DNA of 64,000 nt from Promethearchaeota archaeon (GTDB taxonomy: Archaea > Asgardarchaeota > Lokiarchaeia > Sigyniarchaeales > SOKP01), in the NCBI GenBank assembly GCA_019058445.1, contig JAHPZA010000009.1, positions 496,001-560,000 of the forward strand, written 5' to 3'. Every line of letters begins with the position of its first letter. Position 1 is the first letter of the stretch. The notes under the pieces were generated by a model. It saw only the letters and a list, made by a program, of their open reading frames with translations. It did no database searches and had not been told where the DNA came from. Both the position numbers and the translations under genes were made by a program. This document shows positions 8,684 through 17,173 of the stretch, piece after piece.

Positions 8684-9790
8684 TTAAATACAACTATTTT
8701 TAAGCTTAGAAAGGGAGTGTTCAAAAACCCAATGTAGTTTTTTTGGTAATCTCTGATAATCCATTTTCGAAATTATCTCAGAATAATCAACACTATTGAA
8801 AGTGTTCCAGAATAAAACCGTTTTGTCTTTAATTTTAATTTTTTTGGTTCTTACATAATCAATAAGACCCGCAAAAGTCTTTCCTGTATAAGTTGGATCA
8901 AGTGTAATATCTTCGTATTCTTTTATTAAATTAATAGCCTTAAGACCTTCTGGGGTTGGTTTTCCATATGCTTCTCCAAAATAGGCGTCATCTAGTATTA
9001 AATGCTCAAAAGAAAGTTTTGGTATTGATTTGTCATACTTAGCTAGAAGCGCCCTTGATTTAATAGCTAGCTTCTGAGTATTTTTAACACTGGAAAATGT
9101 CGGTGGTGTAACCTGAATACCATAGATGATTGTTTTTAATCTAGCAAGTTCAATACCTATTATTAAACCCGCCGTCGTTCCCATTGATCCATTAGCTACA
9201 AAAATATAATCCGGTTCCGGTAATTCTCCATTGTTTATTTGATTTTTCAATTCAAGAGCAGCATCTATAAATCCTAAAGTACCAAGAGGAGAGCTCCCTC
9301 CTTGTCCTATATAATATATTCTATCATCTTCATTCAGCTTCCAGCGTATTCTTAATCTCCACCCTCTCGCTGTGTGAGAATATATTAAGTTATTTTTAAA
9401 ATATAATTCAAGTAAAAGATTATTTCTCACATGAGTAGTTATGGGTTGATAAAGCAATGCAGCATATGGGGTCAGATTAAGTTCATTGCAAAATGCAGCA
9501 GTCGCTATACAATGATTGGATCCAATCCCTCCAACTGTTAATACTTTATTGCAATCTTTATATTTCGCATCAGCCAGCAGATACTCTAGTTTTCGAGGTT
9601 TATTACCACCATATATCGGTGACGTAAGATTATCTTGCTTAATCCAGAGGGAGCTTATTCCTAACTTATCTTGAAGGTTAAATAATTGCTTTACAGGAGT
9701 CCTCATAGGAGCCAGTTTAATCCAAGGAATACCAGATTCTAAATCTGGATAATATTCAAATAGAAATGGTTTTTTTCTGGACTCAGACAT
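8684..9790 (-). CDS. PLP-dependent D-cysteine desulfhydrase / ACC deaminase family protein
   Basis: A 368-residue fold-type II PLP enzyme. The PLP Lys lies in YGGNKPRKLEYLL (about residue 63), with the SNH phosphate/substrate loop in GGIGSNHCIATAA, a glycine-rich GSMGTTAGLIIG loop and a late DPTYTGKTFAGL segment. This pattern fits the family containing D-cysteine desulfhydrase and 1-aminocyclopropane-1-carboxylate deaminase; the sequence alone does not separate the two. The likely cytosolic reaction is beta-elimination or ring opening of a small amino acid, releasing 2-oxo acid and ammonia. It is monocistronic and convergent with the CPBP-like gene. Confidence 0.85.
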   Translation of the reverse strand: MSESRKKPFLFEYYPDLESGIPWIKLAPMRTPVKQLFNLQDKLGISSLWIKQDNLTSPIYGGNKPRKLEYLLADAKYKDCNKVLTVGGIGSNHCIATAAFCNELNLTPYAALLYQPITTHVRNNLLLELYFKNNLIYSHTARGWRLRIRWKLNEDDRIYYIGQGGSSPLGTLGFIDAALELKNQINNGELPEPDYIFVANGSMGTTAGLIIGIELARLKTIIYGIQVTPPTFSSVKNTQKLAIKSRALLAKYDKSIPKLSFEHLILDDAYFGEAYGKPTPEGLKAINLIKEYEDITLDPTYTGKTFAGLIDYVRTKKIKIKDKTVLFWNTFNSVDYSEIISKMDYQRLPKKLHWVFEHSLSKLKNSCI

Positions 9791-9901
9791 AGTAGATTCT
9801 AGGATATTATTGTGAATAGTAATCTAAATTTACTTATAATCCTTATTTAAATAGTTTTCTAAAAGAAAACTCTTTTAAAAACACCCACTATATTAAAATC
9901 T

Positions 9902-10822
9902 ATGGAAAGAATACCACAAATTAAACTGGAAATAACTGAGAAAAAAGGAAAAGAATGGCTAGGTCTTCAGATGACTACAGAAAAACAACTTGAGTCCCTT
10001 CTATGGTACTTAGAACATCCAAAATTGCAAGAAAATCCAAAACTGCTCGAAGAAATAACTGAACTTTATTTTATTGCAAAAGCAAGCGGATTTATGAAAA
10101 TGGAAAGTATTATTCGTAAATTAGATCAACTAAGTATTACATTAGGAAAATTTGATTATACTGAAAAAGAAGAAGAATTAGATAAAAAGCCAAAGTTTCT
10201 AAATTATCCTCAAGAAATTAAAGAATTAAGAAAAAAAATTGAGGTTTTAATACAATCACCATATGGTACAAGCCTCCCTGAAACTACTCAACAATTAATT
10301 ATTAATTTTATTAATTACTTGAATCATCCGGATTTACATAAAAGACCTAAATTATTCGATGATATATTTGAAAAATACGAGGAAGCTAAAGCCACGGATT
10401 TTATGAAGATGCAATCTTTCAATGATATGTTGAACATGCTTGAAATCAAACTTGGAGCAATTAACGAAGATATGAAACAGTATAAAACACTCGAGGAAAA
10501 AATAGAAGACTTAGAAGATGAAAAGAAAAGAATATCCGAAGAATGGAATAAATTAGATTTGGAACGAGAAGCTTTAATTACTGAAAAAGAAAAAATAGCT
10601 AAAGAACGGGATGTACTGAAAGATGAAAATAAAAAATTAAAGGATGATTTAGAAGCTATAAAAAAAGAATGGGTCAAAATTGAAAACGAAAACAAAAAGT
10701 TAGAAGAGGAAACAAATAGTTTAATCAAAGAACGGCAAACATTAAATGAAGAGCAAAAAAGACTTGAATATGAAAGACAGAGATTAGAAAATTCCCATAA
10801 TACTGATATTAATCTGATCTAA
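9902..10822 (+). CDS. Coiled-coil protein with an internally duplicated helical domain
   Basis: A 306-residue protein that I do not recognise. Its N-terminal 190 residues contain two diverged copies of one module. Each has a LWYLEHPKLQ/INYLNHPDLH core, then PKL(L/F)(E/D)(E/D)I and the shared FMKM(E/Q)S block, and each ends in a LGKF/LGAI segment. From about 195 to the end it is a long Glu/Lys heptad coiled coil (EEKIEDLEDEKKRISEEWNK and onward). A structural or scaffolding role is plausible. It lies 110 nt upstream of the geranylgeranyl reductase gene on the same strand, but a poorly coding AT-rich gap separates them. Confidence 0.75.
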   Translation: MERIPQIKLEITEKKGKEWLGLQMTTEKQLESLLWYLEHPKLQENPKLLEEITELYFIAKASGFMKMESIIRKLDQLSITLGKFDYTEKEEELDKKPKFLNYPQEIKELRKKIEVLIQSPYGTSLPETTQQLIINFINYLNHPDLHKRPKLFDDIFEKYEEAKATDFMKMQSFNDMLNMLEIKLGAINEDMKQYKTLEEKIEDLEDEKKRISEEWNKLDLEREALITEKEKIAKERDVLKDENKKLKDDLEAIKKEWVKIENENKKLEEETNSLIKERQTLNEEQKRLEYERQRLENSHNTDINLI

Positions 10823-10934
10823 ACACTTTACTAAAATTATTGTTTTCTTAATCTATCTTAAAAAAAATTCTTTTTAGAATTTTCAATATTAAAAATTTGA
10901 AATAGCTTAAATTCTATAATTATTTTTAAAGTAT

Positions 10935-12053
10935 ATGGCTAATTCGACTAATAATTTTGATATTGCTGTTATTGGTGCTGGCCCAGGTGGTTCTTTTGCA
11001 GCAAAAGCCAGTGCTGAAATGGGATACAAAACTTTATTAATTGATAAGGAACAAATCAGAGAAAGTGGTCGGTATAAAGCATGTGGCGGAGCTATTGCTT
11101 GGGAACTAGTTGAAGAAATTAATTATCCTGAAGATAAAATAGCAAGAGTAATAGAATCATTAGAATTACATCATGTTGATGGAGAGGATTTTTCCAAAAA
11201 GGGAAAGGGGGCTGTTATTTGGCGTAGTACGTTCGATAAGTTTTTAACAGATATAGCAATTGAAAGTGGAGCAATCTTAAAAGAGAAAGAAATGCTTATT
11301 TATATAGAAAAAAATAATGATATTTATCGTATTAGAACAAAAAACGAAAATTATAATGCAAAGTATGTCATTGCTGCTGATGGGGTTACTTCTCCCACAT
11401 TAAAATTATTGAAGTGGCCTTATTTTGAAAAGGAAAACCTAATTCTAACAATTACAAAAGAAATGAAAACTACGAATTCTTATATTAATAAAATCTTAGG
11501 CTCTGATACAGTTCATTTATTTTTTGGGATTAAAAACCTTATTCAAATTGGGTATGCCTGGTTGTTTCCAAAAGCTGAAACTATCACTGTTGGATGGGGC
11601 AACCAAATAAACCTAGTTAAGAATTCTCGAATAGAGTTTGATAAATTTGTATCATTACCATTTGTTAAAACTGCCTTAAAAGACTCAAATTTAGAAATAT
11701 TTAAGCCCCATCTAATTCCTGTCGGTTTAAGACCAAAACTTTATGAAGATAACGTGTTTGCAGTTGGTGATGCAGGAGGAATAGTTGATCCTATAAGTGG
11801 GAAAGGCATTCCGTATGCGATGATGTCTGGACAATTTGCGATTGAAGCAATCAATACTGGGGAAAAGAGAGATAAACCAGATAAATTAGGTACATTTTAC
11901 GAAAAAAGTTTAGATAGAAAGTTTCTTAAAATCTTAAAAGCGAAACGAGTAGCACGTGATAGAATCTTTCAGAATGATGAAAGTTTGAAGAAATTTTTAT
12001 CTTTATGGGAGAAATATAGATCCTCTCAGATTGTAATGGGAAAAATGATCTAA
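10935..12053 (+). CDS. Geranylgeranyl reductase family FAD-dependent oxidoreductase
   Basis: A 372-residue flavoprotein of the geranylgeranyl reductase family, whose archaeal members saturate the isoprenoid chains of ether lipids. The N-terminal FAD-binding Rossmann motif is DIAVIGAGPGGSFAAKAS, followed by YKACGGAI (family-typical Cys-Gly-Gly). The second FAD motif is VFAVGDAGGIVDPISGKGI. It is the first gene of the isoprenoid locus, 39 nt upstream of ubiX on the same strand, which supports a digeranylgeranylglycerophospholipid or isoprenoid-chain reductase role. The exact substrate is not evident from sequence. Confidence 0.85.
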   Translation: MANSTNNFDIAVIGAGPGGSFAAKASAEMGYKTLLIDKEQIRESGRYKACGGAIAWELVEEINYPEDKIARVIESLELHHVDGEDFSKKGKGAVIWRSTFDKFLTDIAIESGAILKEKEMLIYIEKNNDIYRIRTKNENYNAKYVIAADGVTSPTLKLLKWPYFEKENLILTITKEMKTTNSYINKILGSDTVHLFFGIKNLIQIGYAWLFPKAETITVGWGNQINLVKNSRIEFDKFVSLPFVKTALKDSNLEIFKPHLIPVGLRPKLYEDNVFAVGDAGGIVDPISGKGIPYAMMSGQFAIEAINTGEKRDKPDKLGTFYEKSLDRKFLKILKAKRVARDRIFQNDESLKKFLSLWEKYRSSQIVMGKMI

Positions 12054-12092
12054 TTCAATTTTAAAATAAAATATAAATGGTGATTATTTTAT

Positions 12093-12641
12093 ATGCTAGT
12101 AGCAATTACAGGCGCTTCTGGAGCTCAAATAGCGATTAAATTATTAGAGATTTTAAAAGAAAAGGGAATTAAAGTTGAGTTAATAATATCAAAAATAGCA
12201 GAAGTAATTATAAATACTGAAACTGAATATAAAGTTTCGGATATTCGAAAAATAGCTACGAAAAATTATGATTTTGATGATTTAGCAGCAGCCCCTGCTA
12301 GTGGATCTTACAAATTTGATGCGATGGTTATAGTTCCATGTACTATGAAAACGTTAGCTGCAATAGCAAATGGGATCGCAGATAATTTGATTACTAGAGC
12401 GGCTGACGTAGCAATAAAAGAAAAAAGGAAACTTATACTTGTGGTCAGAGAAAGCCCATTTAGCGCTATCCATCTAGAAAATATGCTGAAATTGGCAAGA
12501 TTAGGAGTTGTGATTGCTCCTCCAATACCTTCTTATTATATAAAGCCTGAGTCTGTTGAGGAGTTGATTGAACATTCGGTAGGGAGAATTCTTGACCAAT
12601 TAGGTATTGAAAGCAATATAAAAAGATGGGGAGATAATTAA
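12093..12641 (+). CDS. ubiX: UbiX-type flavin prenyltransferase
   Basis: A 182-residue flavin prenyltransferase. UbiX joins a C5 dimethylallyl unit to FMN to make prenyl-FMN, the cofactor of UbiD decarboxylases. Recognisable features are the N-terminal AITGASGAQIAIKLLE flavin motif, the central VIVPCTMKTLAAIANGIADN segment (SMKT-like, with Cys-Thr), and RESPFSAIHLENMLKL, the conserved arginine/Pro block. Its partner is clear: a UbiD-type decarboxylase of the mevalonate pathway lies 7 kb away in the same locus. An SD-like GGTGATT lies 7-10 nt before the ATG. It is convergent with the IPP isomerase gene, with 17 nt between the stop codons. Confidence 0.92.
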   Translation: MLVAITGASGAQIAIKLLEILKEKGIKVELIISKIAEVIINTETEYKVSDIRKIATKNYDFDDLAAAPASGSYKFDAMVIVPCTMKTLAAIANGIADNLITRAADVAIKEKRKLILVVRESPFSAIHLENMLKLARLGVVIAPPIPSYYIKPESVEELIEHSVGRILDQLGIESNIKRWGDN

Positions 12642-12658
12642 TTATTTTATAAAATATA

Positions 12659-13783
12659 TTATTGGTTTAACCATTTATATAACTCACCAAGAATAATACA
12701 TTTATTTCTTTGACCTTTTAGTTTTTCTATATTTTCCACATTCATCAACCATAAGCAGGAACGTAATTCATTTTTAAGTGTTCTTATCTCTTTAAGGGTA
12801 TTTGAAATAGAATTACTTTTTCTATCTTTCCAGGCGGATTTTAAAAATTTATAGGCAAATCCCCCGATATCAGCACCTAAGGCGATGGACTTTGCTATAT
12901 CAATCCCTGTTTTTAAACCTCCAGTGCCAATTAGTAATTTTTGAGTCGCACTTCTAACATAAATGATGCTAACTGGTGTAGGTATACCCCATTCTCTAAA
13001 TATTTCGGCAGGATCTCGAGTGTATTTTTGATTGTCAAAATTGTTGCGCTTGGATTCAATTGCTGCAAAACTTGTACCTCCTGTTCCTCCAACATCAAAA
13101 CCATCAAAACCAAGCTTATCAAGTTCCATCGCCAAATCTCGGTTGAAACCCGTTCCAACTTCTTTTGCAATTATTGGTATCTTATGCTTTTTTCGTATTT
13201 TTTGAAAATTTTCGCGAAAAAGTTTATAGGAAATATCTCCTTTATCCTGAACTAATTCATGTAAGGCATTCAAATGAATTGCCATCACATCAGCATGTAT
13301 CATCTCGATACATTTACTAAAACTTTCCACATTAAATTTTTCTTCACTTACTTGACCAATACCAATATTACCAATTATTGGGATATTTGGAGCAACTTCG
13401 CGTGTAACTTCAAATGAACTTAATAGAGCAGGGTCTTCAATTCCAGCACGTTGACTTCCTACGCTCATTATAATATTTTCTTCTTCTGCAGACCTTGCCA
13501 AAATTTCATTAATTTCTTTTGAAACCGGGTGACCCCCTGTAATTGCAGAAATACAAATTGGAGCTGAAATCTTTTTATTAAAAAATTTGATCGAAAGATC
13601 AATATCTTCAAAATCCACTTCTGGGAGAGGATGGTGAATCAATTTAATATCATCAAAATAATTTTCTAAATGTTGTACATTGTATTCTAAGGGAATTTTA
13701 AGATGTTCTATTTTTCGATCCATTATTTCCTTAGATTGATTTGGTTCAGGCATATCTTCTTTTCTAAATCTACTACTTGTCAT
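12659..13783 (-). CDS. fni: Type 2 isopentenyl-diphosphate isomerase
   Basis: A 374-residue FMN-dependent TIM-barrel enzyme that interconverts IPP and DMAPP (type 2, the archaeal/Gram-positive form). Diagnostic pieces include the N-terminal RKIEHLKIPLEYNVQ, APICISAITGGHP (flavin site), SVGSQRAGIEDPAL, the AIHLNALHELVQDKGD catalytic Gln-containing block, PIIAKEVGTGF, DVGGTGGTSFAAIE and GTGGLKTGIDIAKSIALGAD (phosphate loop). It is the last gene of a tight minus-strand run: mevalonate kinase, isopentenyl phosphate kinase (13-nt gap), then this gene (9-nt gap). Confidence 0.95.
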   Translation of the reverse strand: MTSSRFRKEDMPEPNQSKEIMDRKIEHLKIPLEYNVQHLENYFDDIKLIHHPLPEVDFEDIDLSIKFFNKKISAPICISAITGGHPVSKEINEILARSAEEENIIMSVGSQRAGIEDPALLSSFEVTREVAPNIPIIGNIGIGQVSEEKFNVESFSKCIEMIHADVMAIHLNALHELVQDKGDISYKLFRENFQKIRKKHKIPIIAKEVGTGFNRDLAMELDKLGFDGFDVGGTGGTSFAAIESKRNNFDNQKYTRDPAEIFREWGIPTPVSIIYVRSATQKLLIGTGGLKTGIDIAKSIALGADIGGFAYKFLKSAWKDRKSNSISNTLKEIRTLKNELRSCLWLMNVENIEKLKGQRNKCIILGELYKWLNQ

Positions 13784-13792
13784 AATTTAAAC

Positions 13793-14608
13793 TTATTTAT
13801 TAATTAATATGTTTGTACAATTAATATTTTGATTTTTCAATGACTTGTATATATATCCTTCCTTAAGTCCATTTATTAATTGCACTGGAATATTATAAGT
13901 ACAAATTTGCTTAATAAAGTTAAGTTTGCCTTTAATTCCACCAGTAACATCTATTTTTTGACCTAGATTTGCTAAATTAAGACTATCTAATTCGTCAGAA
14001 TTACATTCTGTAGCCAGTGTGCATTCCCCATTAGTATCTTTGTCATTGATATATATACCATCCGTTTCCATTGTGAAAATTACTTTTGATACCGAATATT
14101 TTTTCAAATTTTCACATAATTCAAGAATAATCTGATCTCCTGAGATAATTGAAAACGAGCCTTGTTTATCAAGAATAATATCACCATATAAAATAGGCAA
14201 GATATTGAGGTCTAAGGCCGCCTTGATAATTTCGATAGAGTAAGTTGAAATTTTATGAGAATCTTTAATAAAAATGCTGGAAGCTTGAATTGATAAGGCC
14301 GGATATTTTTTTTCTAAAAATAAATTAATTAAATAGGAATTGAACTTATTCATTGATTGGTGAGTTTGAGTAAGTCCAAATATTTGATTTTCAATAGATG
14401 GATTAAGACCTTTCGAAATACTGTACTGCTTTGCAAGAGGATGACCAAATGAACCCCCACCATGAATTAAAATTACTTTTTCATCAGCATCGATTATCTG
14501 CTGTACTGCGCTTTTTGCAACTTCTTCTCGTATAGAAAATGGTTTATTTTTATCAGTTAATAAACCTCCACCTAACTTTAACAGTATAATTTTATTTTTG
14601 TCCTTCAA
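13793..14608 (-). CDS. Isopentenyl phosphate kinase
   Basis: A 271-residue amino-acid-kinase-fold enzyme that phosphorylates isopentenyl phosphate to IPP, the last ATP step of the archaeal mevalonate pathways. Motifs are IILLKLGGGLLTDK at the N-terminus, IHGGGSFGHPLA with the IPK-specific His that separates these enzymes from other family members, ILYGDIILD, and the KVIFTMETDGIY / VTGGIKGKL nucleotide-binding segments. Translation probably starts at TTG 14608 (MKDKNKIILLK); no better start exists near the first strand. It sits between mevalonate kinase and IPP isomerase. Its presence is expected whether isopentenyl phosphate comes from the dehydratase route or from direct decarboxylation. Confidence 0.93.
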   Translation of the reverse strand: MKDKNKIILLKLGGGLLTDKNKPFSIREEVAKSAVQQIIDADEKVILIHGGGSFGHPLAKQYSISKGLNPSIENQIFGLTQTHQSMNKFNSYLINLFLEKKYPALSIQASSIFIKDSHKISTYSIEIIKAALDLNILPILYGDIILDKQGSFSIISGDQIILELCENLKKYSVSKVIFTMETDGIYINDKDTNGECTLATECNSDELDSLNLANLGQKIDVTGGIKGKLNFIKQICTYNIPVQLINGLKEGYIYKSLKNQNINCTNILINK

Positions 14609-14621
14609 TTTAAATTAACAC

Positions 14622-15600
14622 TCAACCTATCATTGTTCTCCAGGCATCAAATCCTTCTTGTTCGATGGCCTTAGCAATTTTCTCTTGTAATTCTTCGCTT
14701 TCAGCTAAAGCTATTACCAATCCTCCGCGTCCTGTTCCCGTCATTTTAGCGCCTAATGCACCATTATTTAGTGCAATTTCTACTAATCTATCATTTAATT
14801 CTCCAGAAACCGTGATTTGTTGAAGTAATTTATGATTTTGATTCATTAAATCACCTAAAGTGTTGGAATCTCCTTCAAGGAGAGCTTTTTTTGCTTTTTC
14901 TGCTAGAATTTTATAATCACCGAATATTTTCTCAAATTTTTCTGGAGATTCTTCCTTTAAACTCCGAACATCAGCAACTACCTCCGTTGTTGAAGCAGTT
15001 ATTCCTGAATTTGCGATTACTAATGGCATCTTTTTTGGTGTTTTTAAAAGGTCCATAGTATTCTTTCCACCACTTAAGTTCTTTACAAACCATATCAATC
15101 CTCCATATGTTGAGGCTGTATTATCTATTCCTGAGGGAGTTCCGTGATATGCTTTTTCACCTTCATAAGCCGCTGCATTTATCTTTTCATCATCTAATCC
15201 AAGATTAAACCTTTCGTTTAAAGCGCGAGCTAAAGATGTACATTGAGCAGCAGAAGCTCCAACTCCACTCGCAGCAATCAAATCTCCTGCAAATGTTATT
15301 TCAAGTTTCTGACTCTGGATATCTATTTTTAAATGTTCAAGTACATTTTTAATAGATTGCATAGCATCATCATATTTCATTTGTTTATAACCTGGTGTAG
15401 CAGGCCTCTGATCATCTACAGTCCAACCTTGACCATTAACAATTTTAACTTCAGCTGTTGTATAGGAACTTAAAGCTGATGCGATTGCAGGAAGACCATA
15501 CACTACAAAATGATTGCGTTTAATCCTGAATTGGGAATTAAATTTCGCCAAAAAGTATAGTCTTTCCATATCCTTTTCCAGTACCCAAATTATTCACCAT
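14622..15600 (-). CDS. mvk: Mevalonate kinase (split by a 31-nt candidate intron)
   Basis: A GHMP kinase that makes mevalonate 5-phosphate. The intact protein appears to be encoded in two exons, 15600-15544 (MVNNLGTGKGYGKTILFGE) and 15512-14622 (HFVVYGLPAIA and onward), giving 315 residues, normal for archaeal enzymes. Joining them restores the family signature GKxILxGEHxVVxG. Other motifs are intact: AASGVGASAAQ (phosphate loop), YEGEKAYHGTPSGIDNTAS (catalytic Asp), and KMTGTGRGGLVIAL. Without splicing, an ORF from ATG 15569 still reads into exon 2 but replaces the conserved Lys/Glu motif with unrelated residues (MERLYFLAKFNSQF), so the unspliced product should lack substrate-site residues. 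There are no other disruptions. It lies 13 nt upstream of isopentenyl phosphate kinase. Confidence 0.85.
15513..15543 (-). other. Candidate BHB-type mRNA intron in mevalonate kinase
   Basis: This 31-nt insertion separates GGC GAA (Gly-Glu) from CAT TTT GTA (His-Phe-Val). In the RNA, UUUAAUUC pairs with GGAUUAAA (8 bp including one G-U) around an 8-nt loop. Directly outside it, GCG of exon 1 pairs with CGC near the intron's 3' end. An unpaired AAA lies on the 5' side between the two helices, and AUC follows on the 3' side. Counting a four-position central helix (GGCG/CGCA with one G-A mismatch) and two 3-nt bulges, cleavage after the second bulge nucleotide on both sides (AA|A and AU|C) removes exactly 31 nt. 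This is the geometry cut by archaeal tRNA-splicing endonuclease. The outer helix is weak (U-U mismatches, then UAC/GUA). Confidence 0.6.
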
Positions 15601-16045
15601 TTATTCTCGTATTTTATGACAAAATCTATGAAATAAATAATTCTTACCTATATTTAAAAAGTTGGATATAATAATTTATCCAGAAATTATTAATTTATCT
15701 ACTTATTCTGCCTATTCAAATATCCTACCATACTTATAATATCCAATTCCAAGCTTCTATACGTTTGATTATAAAATTGTTTTAATTCTTCAACCTTTTT
15801 TTTCCCTAGTTAGGTTAGATTATAGGAATTATCAAATGGGAAGGTAGAATCTTAATAATCAAGTTATTATTACATAATTGAAATTAGTTTGTGAAGATTA
15901 CAAAGATAGGTTTTTTAGTCACTAAACATACTCATAAATGCTTAAGACAAGATACCAAAGTTTATTATTAATTTCTTTATAAATTAAAAATTAACTGAAT
16001 TATGGAAAAAATTGAATTTCCATATGACAAAGATGAGAAAAACTT
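15601..16045. other. Intergenic region with a weak coding remnant
   Basis: A 445-nt AT-rich gap between the divergent mevalonate kinase and zinc-ribbon membrane protein genes; it should hold both promoters. Within it, on the minus strand at 15809-15699, a start-less frame reads GKKKVEELKQFYNQTYRSLE and continues to a TAG, with a composition typical of real helical protein. It may be the tail of a decayed gene. I see no RNA gene or repeat here. Confidence 0.3.
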
Positions 16046-16903
16046 ATGAATAATTCAAATTCCAATACAATTTTCGGTATTCTTCTTTTATTGGGATTTG
16101 GTGGTCTTATCATCGGACCCGCCTTCCTTATTGTTGGTATCTATGCATATATTTCTCTAGAACCTTTTGGAATTAGTTCAATAATTTTTGGAATAGTCCT
16201 CATTTCAATCTCAATATTATCATTTACAATCCTCATTATTTATAAGAATAAACACGATTTCTTTAAAGATGCTTCTAAACAAAAAGAAAAAAAAAAAGAA
16301 TCATTGAAATTACTTCATAAAGATAAGTTTTTCTGTGAGAGATGTCTAAAAGAAATCACAGAAGAAGATGCAGTGTTATACAAAGGTCATTGTCTTGAAT
16401 GTTGGAAAACTTTATACATTTATGAACCCATTCATCTCCCTATTTGTTGTATTATTATAACTTTATTGATTTCCTTTATTTTTATAGTCATAGGTTTTCA
16501 AATTGGTGACACTGTTGTCTCTTTGATAGTGGCAATAATGCTTATAGTTTTGGTTATACCCGCATACGCACTTGGAATTAGAACAAGCATTAGAAAACTA
16601 AAGAAAGAAAAAAAGGTAATTGAGAACATAATGAAGAATAAATATAAAATCAAAATATCAAAATGTTATTTATGTGATAATGAAGCTCATACTAATTGTT
16701 ATAATTGTAATAAACCAATATGTGAGACGCATTCTACAGAATCAAAATTTGCATTTTATGGGCCTGAAATTACTTGCCTTGATTGTGCAAGAATTATTGA
16801 AATCAAAGAAGGTGCTAAAATGTTTATTTTTGTTATTTTGATGACTTTTGCGATGGGGATATTAATTGCTGTATTATTCTTTTCAATCATAATTCTTCCT
16901 TGA
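16046..16903 (+). CDS. Membrane protein with two zinc-binding modules
   Basis: A 285-residue protein of no recognised family. Two hydrophobic helices (about 8-30 and 40-63) are followed by a cytosolic zinc ribbon (FFCERCLKEITEEDAVLYKG then HCLECW, about 97-121), two more helices (about 130-150 and 156-178), and a second cysteine/histidine cluster. That cluster (KCYLCDNEAHTNCYNCNKPI, then CETHS and CLDCARI, about 210-255) resembles a B-box or LIM-like treble clef. A last helix closes the protein. It interrupts the isoprenoid locus on the opposite strand and may have been inserted there. The pattern suggests a membrane-tethered protein-protein interaction module; that is inference. Confidence 0.65.
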   Translation: MNNSNSNTIFGILLLLGFGGLIIGPAFLIVGIYAYISLEPFGISSIIFGIVLISISILSFTILIIYKNKHDFFKDASKQKEKKKESLKLLHKDKFFCERCLKEITEEDAVLYKGHCLECWKTLYIYEPIHLPICCIIITLLISFIFIVIGFQIGDTVVSLIVAIMLIVLVIPAYALGIRTSIRKLKKEKKVIENIMKNKYKIKISKCYLCDNEAHTNCYNCNKPICETHSTESKFAFYGPEITCLDCARIIEIKEGAKMFIFVILMTFAMGILIAVLFFSIIILP

Positions 16904-17019
16904 CTCAATTTAAATGGGTTTTGAATTACAACAAATATTTAACCAACATGATATAAGTTTTAAATTATTATATTTAGTTTAAAATATAAGATATAAAATG
17001 TTCTCCGAATAAAATTGTC

Positions 17020-17173
17020 TTACCATATCCAATTCCTTTACCCATCTATCTCACCTCTACAATGCCTTCTGAGCCATTAACAAGAATTCTTTAACCGGTT
17101 TTTATATTACTAATATTAATTTGATCTATGCAAGGAACTTCGCTAATAATGCAACCGACTGCTATGATTGTAT
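17020..17173 (-). pseudogene. Decayed second copy of the phosphomevalonate dehydratase small-subunit 3' end
   Basis: These 154 nt align without gaps to 18420-18573, the 3' end and downstream flank of the intact small-subunit gene, at roughly 70% identity. Read on the minus strand the remnant encodes TIIAVGCIISEVPCIDQINI, then SNIKTG, then an in-frame TAA where the intact gene has CAA (Gln), then RILVNGSEGIVEVR and a stop. Amino-acid changes are mostly conservative (I/V, V/I, K/R), so the copy was probably once a functional protein rather than a recent duplicate. Similarity stops abruptly at 17173, inside the neighbouring decarboxylase-like gene, whose final codons are read from this segment in another frame. 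Confidence 0.8.

Noticed and set aside
14622..15600. Mevalonate kinase as a simple frameshifted pseudogene or sequencing error
   Set aside because: A 31-nt insert is not a typical base-call error, the remaining frame is intact, and the insert folds with splice-like geometry; kept as a possible alternative only.
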